A DNA stretch of 64,000 nt, taken from the NCBI RefSeq assembly GCF_030503855.1, contig NZ_CP129971.1, positions 193,501 through 257,500 of the forward strand. Reading direction: 5' to 3'. A program made the translations under genes and the position numbers. Each line of letters starts with the position of its first letter. The stretch's first letter is position 1. Shown piece by piece: positions 58,206 to 64,000 of the stretch. The notes below the pieces were generated by a model. That model was given only the letters and a program-made list of their open reading frames with translations. It was not told the DNA's origin and did not search any database. This DNA comes from Marivirga salinae (GTDB lineage Bacteria > Bacteroidota > Bacteroidia > Cytophagales > Cyclobacteriaceae).

Positions 58206-58370
58206 TCAAACCTGAGTTGTTTGTAATCTTAAACCATCACAGTCTTTCCAGACAGATTCTGGTAAGACTTTGGCTAAAAACTGAACTTCAAAAGACATTA
58301 CAAAAAAGTGCTCTTTGCGAAAACTTTGCAGCTCGCGATATATTTTTGCGTCAAAGATGCCAGTGGACAT
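58206..58370 (-). CDS. Possible 54-residue small protein
   Basis: An ATG at 58370 opens a 54-codon frame ending at TGA 58206-58208. The translation starts MSTGIFDAKIYRELQSFRKE and ends in WKDCDGLRLQTTQV. It is not obviously low-complexity and has no signal or membrane segment. No family was recognised. Chance is a serious alternative, since the ORF is short and sits in a divergent promoter region. It could also be part of an intergenic repeat. Confidence 0.22.
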   Translation of the reverse strand: MSTGIFDAKIYRELQSFRKEHFFVMSFEVQFLAKVLPESVWKDCDGLRLQTTQV

Positions 58371-58438
58371 GTTTTATTTTATAGTAGTAGTTAAGCAACT
58401 TCTAAATATATCCGAATAGGTAAACCCGTCATTTTCAT

Positions 58439-58446
58439 TAATTTTG
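58439..58446 (+). promoter_or_regulatory. Candidate -7 box of the ABC importer operon
   Basis: TAATTTTG fits TAnnTTTG, about 72 bp upstream of the GTG start at 58519. Confidence 0.35.
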
Positions 58447-58518
58447 CGATCAATAATCGACTTATTGGTTGAGAACGCTCACTGAATTGACTAAATATTC
58501 TACCAAACAGAAAAATTC

Positions 58519-59658
58519 GTGCAAAAAATTAAACAGATAAATATTAAACCCTACCTTTTAATTGCAATTCTATTTATAATCGCTTGTGATTCCCCAAAGA
58601 AACAATCAGAAGTTCAAAATGGGAAAGAGCTGATTCAATATAGTCAAAACTTAAGCATTGAAGAGTTTACTGATTACTATAAAGTAAATGTCATGCAAGC
58701 TGCCAGCTCGGACAGCATTCAGTTCACTTACATTTTCTACAAAAATAATAAGCCAGAAGTAGAAGCAGATGCGCACATCTCAATTCCTGTTGAAAGAGTG
58801 GTTTGCCTATCTACCAATCATTTACCAGCTTTCACAGCGCTAGGCAAAACCGAAGCGATTGTGGGTTTTCCAGGCACACACTATATATATGAAGAAGCAT
58901 TGCTAAAATTAGTTGAAAAAGGAAGTTTAAGAGATGTTGGACAAAAAAGCGGAGTAAATATTGAAATCCTAATGAGTTTACAACCAGATTTGGTGATGGG
59001 GTACACTATGGGTACTAGCTTTGAGCAATTAAAACCAATTCAAAAATCAGGAATCCCTGTGATTTTAAATGCTGATTATTTGGAAAATAGTCCTTTAGGA
59101 AGAGCTGAATGGTTAAAACTAACAGCCGTTTTGTTAAATAAATACCAAGAAGGCGATAGTATTTTTAAAAGTATTGAAGAAAATTATTTAGCTATAAAAA
59201 AATTGGCAGAAAAAACAGATGAAAACCCTTCTGTTATGACGGGAGTGATGTACGGTGATGTTTGGTATGTTCCTGGTGGAGAAAGTTATGCTGCTAAATT
59301 TATAGAAGATGCAGGTGGAAATTATTTATGGTCAGATTCTCAAAAAACTGGAAGCCTAGAATTAAGTTTTGAATCCGTTTTGGATAAGGCAAAAAAAGCT
59401 GATTATTGGATTGGGGCAGCATCCTTTACTCGTCTGGAAGAATTGAAAAACAGCAATACTAAATATGCTTTATTTGATGCCTTTGAAAATGATAAAGTTT
59501 ATTCCTACACTAAAAGAGTTAATAAAAACGGAGCGAATGATTTTTTGGAATCAGGTTATTTGCGACCTGATTTAATCCTGAAAGACTACATTAAAATATT
59601 GCATCCTTCATTAATACCTGAAGAAGAAAGCACTTATTTCCAGCCATTGAAACCTTGA
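58519..59658 (+). CDS. Siderophore/cobalamin-type ABC substrate-binding lipoprotein
   Basis: The 379-residue product starts at GTG and has a lipoprotein signal with Cys at about residue 23 (LFIIAC). The body is the TroA/BtuF-like binding fold: RVVCLSTNHLPAFTALGK, IEILMSLQPDLVMGY, and a C-terminal lobe with PGGESYAAKFIEDAGGNYLW. It delivers a chelated metal or corrinoid to the FecCD-type permease encoded next. Whether the substrate is an iron siderophore, heme or cobalamin cannot be settled. No in-frame ATG precedes the signal, so GTG is preferred. Confidence 0.93.
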   Translation: MQKIKQINIKPYLLIAILFIIACDSPKKQSEVQNGKELIQYSQNLSIEEFTDYYKVNVMQAASSDSIQFTYIFYKNNKPEVEADAHISIPVERVVCLSTNHLPAFTALGKTEAIVGFPGTHYIYEEALLKLVEKGSLRDVGQKSGVNIEILMSLQPDLVMGYTMGTSFEQLKPIQKSGIPVILNADYLENSPLGRAEWLKLTAVLLNKYQEGDSIFKSIEENYLAIKKLAEKTDENPSVMTGVMYGDVWYVPGGESYAAKFIEDAGGNYLWSDSQKTGSLELSFESVLDKAKKADYWIGAASFTRLEELKNSNTKYALFDAFENDKVYSYTKRVNKNGANDFLESGYLRPDLILKDYIKILHPSLIPEEESTYFQPLKP

Positions 59659-60677
59659 AAAAACTGACTAAATATCAACTGATTTTATTGTTATTGCCTC
59701 TTTTAGCAGTGCTTTTTGTGCTGTCTGTAAGTTTAGGTTCAGTAGTAATTCCTTTTGGGGAAATTATTGATATTCTGATAGGAAATGGATTGAAGGATAG
59801 TGCGAATTATCATATCATTAATTCTTATCGATTGCCCAAAGCATTGACTTCCATGTTTGCTGGTGCTGCCCTTGGTTTTGCAGGCTTACAAATGCAAACA
59901 CTTTTCAGAAATCCTTTGGCGGGACCTTTTGTATTGGGAATCAGTTCAGGGGCAAGTTTGGGTGTGGCACTTTTAGTTTTATTAGGTGTTGGAGTAAACG
60001 GTGCACTAGCCTATTGGGGAATGGCAATAGCTTCCATAATGGGTTCTTCAGCTGTATTACTTTTGGTAGTTTTGACATCCGTTCGATTGAAAGACAGCAT
60101 GTCCCTCCTTTTAGTAGGCTTAATGTTTGGCGCTTTTACCTCAGCTATTGTTAGCATTATGCAATATTTCAGTACTGCAGAAGACATTCAAAACTTCCTT
60201 TTTTGGACTTTCGGGGCTACTGGTAATTTGAGTTGGGAAGAACTTCAGATTTTCATTCCTGTAATCCTCATCGGGATTTTATTAGGCTATTGGCAAGCTA
60301 AACCTTTAAATGCGCTGCTGATGGGAGAAAATTACGCTCAAAGTATGGGCTTAAGAATTCAATATGTGCGATTATTCCTAGTCATTTCGACTAGTATTTT
60401 GGCAGGAGTTGTCACCGCCTTTTGTGGTCCTATCGCATTTTTGGGTTTAGCCGTTCCGCATATTAGTCGAATTCTTTTTAAAACCTCCAATCATTTTATT
60501 CTAGTACCGGCTACTTTACTTTTAGGAGCTTGCCTCTTGTTGATTTGTGATTTAATTGCTCAACTGCCAGGCATAGATTTAATTTTGCCTATTAATGCAG
60601 TAACTTCACTTTTTGGTGCACCAGTAGTGATTTGGTTAATTTTAAGAAGAAAAAATATAAGCAAGCATTTTGGATAA
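59655..60677 (+). CDS. FecCD-family ABC permease
   Basis: The 340-residue inner-membrane permease has about ten hydrophobic helices. It carries the FecCD motifs RLPKALTSMFAGAALGFAG, MQTLFRNPLAGPFVLGISSG, and the ATPase-contact region FCGPIAFLGLAVPHISRIL. It starts at TTG 59655, which overlaps the TGA of the binding-protein gene in the sequence TTGA, so translation is probably coupled. No ATG occurs near the conserved N-terminus. Confidence 0.95.
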   Translation: MKKLTKYQLILLLLPLLAVLFVLSVSLGSVVIPFGEIIDILIGNGLKDSANYHIINSYRLPKALTSMFAGAALGFAGLQMQTLFRNPLAGPFVLGISSGASLGVALLVLLGVGVNGALAYWGMAIASIMGSSAVLLLVVLTSVRLKDSMSLLLVGLMFGAFTSAIVSIMQYFSTAEDIQNFLFWTFGATGNLSWEELQIFIPVILIGILLGYWQAKPLNALLMGENYAQSMGLRIQYVRLFLVISTSILAGVVTAFCGPIAFLGLAVPHISRILFKTSNHFILVPATLLLGACLLLICDLIAQLPGIDLILPINAVTSLFGAPVVIWLILRRKNISKHFG

Positions 60678-61437
60678 TCTCAATTCAATACTGACCCTTT
60701 CTCAACTTTCTGTTGGCTACAAAAATGGTCAAGAGAATAATATTTTGATGGAAAATCTTAATCTAGATATTCCAAAAGGGAAATTCATTGCATTATTGGG
60801 AGCAAATGGAGTAGGGAAAAGTACTTTAATTCGAACCATTGCAAATCTCCAAAAACCTTTATCTGGAAATATCCTGCTCAAAGGAAAAAATATCACAGAA
60901 TATGACAGAAAGGAATTTGCCAGACAAATAAGCTTAGTGTTGACTGACAGAATTCAAGGAGGAAATCTTAATGTAAGAGAATTGGTAGAAATGGGTCGGT
61001 ATCCTCACACAAATTGGACAGGTAAATTGCGAAGTCATGATCATGAAAAAGTAGAAGACGCTATTCATTTATGTGCAATTGGTTATTTGAAAGATGCCAA
61101 TATATTTGAAATAAGTGATGGCCAATTACAAAAAGCTATGATAGCCAGAGCTTTGGCTCAAGATGGAGAATTAATGTTATTAGATGAACCGACTGTCCAT
61201 TTGGATGCTAATAATCGTTTTGCTGTTATGGAATTATTGCGAAAATTAGTGAATGAAACACAAAAATCAGTTTTAATGAGCACTCATCAGGTGGAGATGG
61301 CTTTGAAAATGTCAGATGAGCTCTGGCTAGCCAATTGTGGAGAAAACATAATCAACGGAACACCTCAAGAATTAACTACAAAAAAAGAAATTGAAAGAGC
61401 ATTTCCTTATTTACAGAAACTGAAAATTGAACACTAA
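60670..61437 (+). CDS. FecE/BtuD-type ABC ATPase
   Basis: The 255-residue ATPase has Walker A GANGVGKST, a signature that reads ISDGQLQKAMIARAL (a D replaces the usual G of LSGGQ), Walker B LMLLDEPTVHLD and the switch His in MSTHQVEM. It drives the FecCD permease. The TTG start at 60670 overlaps the permease stop by 8 bp and there is no suitable ATG. This makes it the third gene of this operon with a non-ATG start. Confidence 0.94.
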   Translation: MDNLNSILTLSQLSVGYKNGQENNILMENLNLDIPKGKFIALLGANGVGKSTLIRTIANLQKPLSGNILLKGKNITEYDRKEFARQISLVLTDRIQGGNLNVRELVEMGRYPHTNWTGKLRSHDHEKVEDAIHLCAIGYLKDANIFEISDGQLQKAMIARALAQDGELMLLDEPTVHLDANNRFAVMELLRKLVNETQKSVLMSTHQVEMALKMSDELWLANCGENIINGTPQELTTKKEIERAFPYLQKLKIEH

Positions 61438-61601
61438 GGATATTTTGTAATCTCCCATTTAAATTCTCACAAAATAAATGCGCTCAATTCGTTTAAACAA
61501 CCTTAATCATCGTTTCGATTTTCGGGACTTTTAACCGGAGTATAAGGTAAGTAAGTTCACAGAATCAAGACAGATTGATTTTTTTTATAAAAATGTTACA
61601 C

Positions 61602-61619
61602 CTGTCATTTAATTGACAG
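61602..61619. promoter_or_regulatory. Short inverted repeat upstream of the STAS-like gene
   Basis: CTGTCA and TGACAG are complementary with a 6-bp spacer, about 30 bp upstream of a TAATTTTG -7 box. It could be an operator; short repeats like this also arise by chance. Confidence 0.3.
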
Positions 61620-61649
61620 CCGATCTCAAAAAAATCCAAAAAATATAAT

Positions 61650-61657
61650 TAATTTTG
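61650..61657 (+). promoter_or_regulatory. Candidate -7 box of the STAS-like gene
   Basis: TAATTTTG fits TAnnTTTG, 31 bp upstream of the GTG start at 61689. Confidence 0.45.
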
Positions 61658-61688
61658 GCACTTCAATAAAATTACTATCAACTCAACT

Positions 61689-62078
61689 GTGGGGAATTTT
61701 TTTAACAAGACTATTAAAATAAGTGAAGAAAAACACTATCTGAAAGTTGCGAGTCAGGGAGACCGCTCTGATTTTGGGGTTGTTCTAAGCAATGCTGAAA
61801 AAATTCATAATGCAATTCAATCCTCGAAAAAAGAATTGATTCTATTAGATTATACCAAGACCATTTTCAAAATGCCACATAATGAAGCTTTCAATTTGCT
61901 GAAAGTTTTTGAGTTGAAATTAACCGATTTCAGAAAGGTTAAAATGGCTATTATCATTAATCCTAGAACTGAAGAAATAGGAAGCTTTTGGGCTTCTATC
62001 TGTCAAAAAAGAGGATTTGATTTTAAAATTTTTCAGGATGCAGAAGAAGCTGAAACTTGGCTGTTAGAACAGAATTAA
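61689..62078 (+). CDS. SpoIIAA/STAS-like small cytosolic protein
   Basis: The 129-residue protein starts at GTG. It has an alternating strand-helix pattern: a strand around LILLDYTKTIF, a helix around HNEAFNLLKVFELKLTDF, then VKMAIIINPRTEEIGSFWAS and FKIFQDAEEAETWLLEQ. The ending is typical of the STAS/SpoIIAA-like proteins that are common and uncharacterised in Bacteroidota. Function unknown. Its stop overlaps the stop of the Fur-family gene by 4 bp, tail to tail. Confidence 0.75.
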   Translation: MGNFFNKTIKISEEKHYLKVASQGDRSDFGVVLSNAEKIHNAIQSSKKELILLDYTKTIFKMPHNEAFNLLKVFELKLTDFRKVKMAIIINPRTEEIGSFWASICQKRGFDFKIFQDAEEAETWLLEQN

Positions 62079-62503
62079 GCTGTTTGACATTCCTTACAAA
62101 CACCATTCATTGTATAACTTATGCTATTCAATTGATATCCATTTTCTAATTGAACATCCGGAATTTTCACATCCTCCAAGCAGTAAGTTTGATTGCACTC
62201 TTGACAAATAAAATGTGCATGTTTATCTTGATGAACGTGCTCAGGGCAACTATCAGAACAAATGGCATAACGCATATTTCCATTGGGGTCTGGGGTTTGG
62301 TGCAAAATACCATTCTCCTCAAAAGAATTTAATGCCCTGTAAATGGTTACTCTATCATGGCTCGATTTTAAGTCTTTCTCAATATCATTTACAGATAAAG
62401 CATGCTTCGAATCCATGAAAATTTGAAGCATCTCCAATCGAATCTGCGTTTTACGCAACCCATTGGATTTCAAAATACTTTCTGCTTTAACTGTGGTTTC
62501 CAT
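62075..62503 (-). CDS. Fur-family metal-dependent regulator
   Basis: The 142-residue protein has an N-terminal winged helix (about 10-75, LRKTQIRLEMLQIFMDSKHA, then HDRVTIYRALNSFEENGILH). The C-terminal dimerisation domain has a His-rich metal site (HVHQDKHAHF) and two CxxC pairs (CQEC and CKEC) that form a structural zinc site. The length and motifs fit Fur or Zur; which metal it senses cannot be read from sequence. It might control the nearby metal/corrinoid importer, but no clear box was found there. Confidence 0.92.
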   Translation of the reverse strand: METTVKAESILKSNGLRKTQIRLEMLQIFMDSKHALSVNDIEKDLKSSHDRVTIYRALNSFEENGILHQTPDPNGNMRYAICSDSCPEHVHQDKHAHFICQECNQTYCLEDVKIPDVQLENGYQLNSISYTMNGVCKECQTA

Positions 62504-62570
62504 TGCTTTTTTATCTACCTCAAATATCGGAAAATTAAAAGAGAATTCAAATTAACGCAATGCATTTGCT

Positions 62571-64000
62571 TTAATCCTTTTCAACAGCTTCTCCTTGCAA
62601 TTGTTTGTTATATAATTCCTTATAAGGGCCTTCTTTGCCTAAAAGTTCTTCTTCAGTGCCTTGATCCACTATCCTTCCATCATCCAAAACAATAATATGG
62701 TTAGCCAATTTTGCAGAACTCACCCGATGTGAGATGATAACGCTAGTACGATCTGCCATTATTTTCTTCAATGCATTAAGAATAGCGTTTTCCGTTTTAG
62801 TATCAACAGCAGAAAGCGCATCATCCAAAATCATAATCTTAGGATCGCGAGCTATTGCTCTTGCTATGGAAACTCTCTGTTTCTGACCTCCCGATAAAGT
62901 AATTCCCCTTTCTCCTAATTCAGTATCATAACCTTTAGGGAAATCTAAAATATTATTGTGCAAATCAGCATCTTTTGAGGCCTTTAAAATTTGCTCTTCA
63001 CTTAAGCCTGAACTTCCAAAACTGATATTATTGCGAATGGAATCCGAAAACAAGAATACATCTTGAGGAACATAGCCAATTTGGCTTCTTAGATTTTCAA
63101 CTTTGAAATCAGCAATCGGAGTATCATCTATCATAATTTTGCCTGCAGAAGGATCATACATTCGAGTGATAAGATTTGCAATTGTACTTTTACCCGATCC
63201 TGTAGTTCCAATAATAGCTAATGTTTCCCCTTGCTTAACTGAGAAACTCACTTCCTTCAAGGCCTTGATTCCGCTATCAGGATAGGTGAAACTCACTTTG
63301 TCAAAAAGGATCTCCCCAACTATATCTTTCTCTAAGTTTTTATGAGAAACAATTTCGGTTTTTGTATCCAAAAATTCATTTATACGCTTTTGAGAAGCCG
63401 CTGCTCTTTGAATTATACTAGTTACCCATCCTACGGAAGTTACTGGCCAGGTTAATAAATTGACGTAAATTATGAACTCAGCAATATTTCCAGCACTGAT
63501 TGCACCGTTCATTACTTCAACACCTCCAATGTAAACCACCAAAATTACGCTTAAACCAACCATACCCATTATAAGCGGAAAAAATAGTGCTTGTATAAAA
63601 GTCAACTTAAGGGCTCTGAATTTATAGTTATTAGTTTCTTTCGTGAAGTTCTGCAATGAATCATCTTCTCTTACAAATGATTTCAGTACCCTAATTCCTG
63701 AAAAAGCTTCTTGCACTAATGTTGATAATTGAGACTGGCTTTGCTGGATTTCCTCGGAGCGTTTGTTGATCAAATTATTTACAAAATAGATGCTAATGGA
63801 AAGAAACGGTAAGGGAATTAATGAATACCAGGTAAGTGTGGCATTTACTGAAAACATGATAGGAATAACGATGCAGAAAAGTGTTATCAAGTTTACAGTA
63901 TACATGATAGCAGGTCCTAAATACATACGAACCTTGCTTACATCTTCTGATATCCTATTCATGATATCACCAGTATTATTTCTTCTATAAAAGCTTAAGG
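62571..64000 (-). CDS. MsbA-like ABC exporter, 5' end outside the window
   Basis: At least 476 residues are visible, and the frame stays open to the window edge; the true start is beyond it. The Met at 63962 is internal: the residues before it (YRRNNTGDI) match the family phrase that precedes MNRISEDVSKVR. The visible part holds the later membrane helices. The ATPase domain has Walker A GTTGSGKST, a Q-loop in IGYVPQDVFLFSD, the signature LSGGQKQRVSIARAIA, Walker B IMILDDALSAVD and the switch His in IISHRVSS. It is a homodimer-type exporter, probably for lipids or drugs. Confidence 0.94.
   Translation of the reverse strand, partial: LSFYRRNNTGDIMNRISEDVSKVRMYLGPAIMYTVNLITLFCIVIPIMFSVNATLTWYSLIPLPFLSISIYFVNNLINKRSEEIQQSQSQLSTLVQEAFSGIRVLKSFVREDDSLQNFTKETNNYKFRALKLTFIQALFFPLIMGMVGLSVILVVYIGGVEVMNGAISAGNIAEFIIYVNLLTWPVTSVGWVTSIIQRAAASQKRINEFLDTKTEIVSHKNLEKDIVGEILFDKVSFTYPDSGIKALKEVSFSVKQGETLAIIGTTGSGKSTIANLITRMYDPSAGKIMIDDTPIADFKVENLRSQIGYVPQDVFLFSDSIRNNISFGSSGLSEEQILKASKDADLHNNILDFPKGYDTELGERGITLSGGQKQRVSIARAIARDPKIMILDDALSAVDTKTENAILNALKKIMADRTSVIISHRVSSAKLANHIIVLDDGRIVDQGTEEELLGKEGPYKELYNKQLQGEAVEKD

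Larger units (their letters stand above)
58132..58518. other. 387-bp divergent intergenic region
   Basis: It separates comB (minus) from the ABC importer genes (plus). It holds a weakly supported 54-codon minus-strand ORF (58206-58370), a TATATTTG -7 box for comB and a TAATTTTG -7 box for the importer. No cobalamin riboswitch or clear Fur box was found. Confidence 0.6.

Noticed and set aside
58311..58375. GATGCCAGTGG resembling a B12-box upstream of a cobalamin-type importer
   Set aside because: The box of cobalamin riboswitches reads GCCACTG; here the order is different on both strands, and none of the other conserved riboswitch segments was found nearby.
58519..62503. Fur box controlling the ABC importer
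   Set aside because: No sequence close to the 19-bp Fur consensus was found between 58370 and 58518. Proximity of the Fur-family gene alone is not evidence.

Overview
The window is a low-GC, gene-dense chromosomal segment from a Bacteroidota bacterium. It is probably a Cytophagales-type marine glider close to Marivirga, but that placement is inferred from the protein families, not from a search. The indicators are a PorP/SprF protein paired with a giant adhesin that ends in a gliding-motility-type C-terminal domain, Oar-like and CarboxypepD_reg TonB-dependent receptors, a PD40-OmpA protein, a DUF5687 exporter, many short-lipobox lipoproteins, and several exact TAnnTTTG -7 promoter boxes. I saw no rRNA, tRNA, CRISPR array, insertion sequence or prophage.

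Layout. 1-6.6 kb (minus): a partial beta-barrel gene, a PKD plus beta-helix lipoprotein, a FISUMP-domain lipoprotein with a leader related to that of the previous gene, and an overlapping LytS/LytTR two-component pair. 6.8-11.7 kb: uvrA, then a TetR regulator and an SDR enzyme that share an operator-like palindrome, then a small lipoprotein with a perfect hairpin at its start codon. 12.0-13.8 kb: four small membrane proteins (YqaE/Pmp3, DUF1206, DUF4235-like, DUF4112). 14.1-19.2 kb: gdhA, an ABC exporter pair and an erythromycin-esterase-like protein. 19.2-30.1 kb (minus): porP/sprF and a 3300-residue repeat protein. 30.2-33.5 kb: a DUF1801 protein and an M14 metallopeptidase.

33.7-42.5 kb (plus): an Oar-like receptor, then a second TonB receptor, a frameshifted repeat lipoprotein and a lipoprotein of the endonuclease/exonuclease/phosphatase family, probably a surface scavenging locus. 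42.6-48.5 kb: a complete tripartite RND efflux operon and a small membrane protein. 48.6-58.1 kb (minus): two OmpA-family proteins, a patatin with an outer-membrane barrel, an M23 metallopeptidase with a Cys in its HxH motif, a vWA-like membrane protein and comB. 58.5-61.4 kb: a siderophore/cobalamin-type ABC importer whose three genes all lack ATG starts. 61.7-64.0 kb: a STAS-like protein, a Fur-family regulator and a partial MsbA-like ABC exporter.

Most of the window serves the cell envelope: adhesion and type IX secretion, TonB-linked uptake, efflux, wall remodelling and envelope anchoring. The points most worth following are the shared lipoprotein leader with nearby direct repeats beside the LytTR gene, the cysteine-paired giant adhesin with its unusual N-terminus, the frameshifted repeat lipoprotein, and comB as a possible sulfonolipid-precursor gene.
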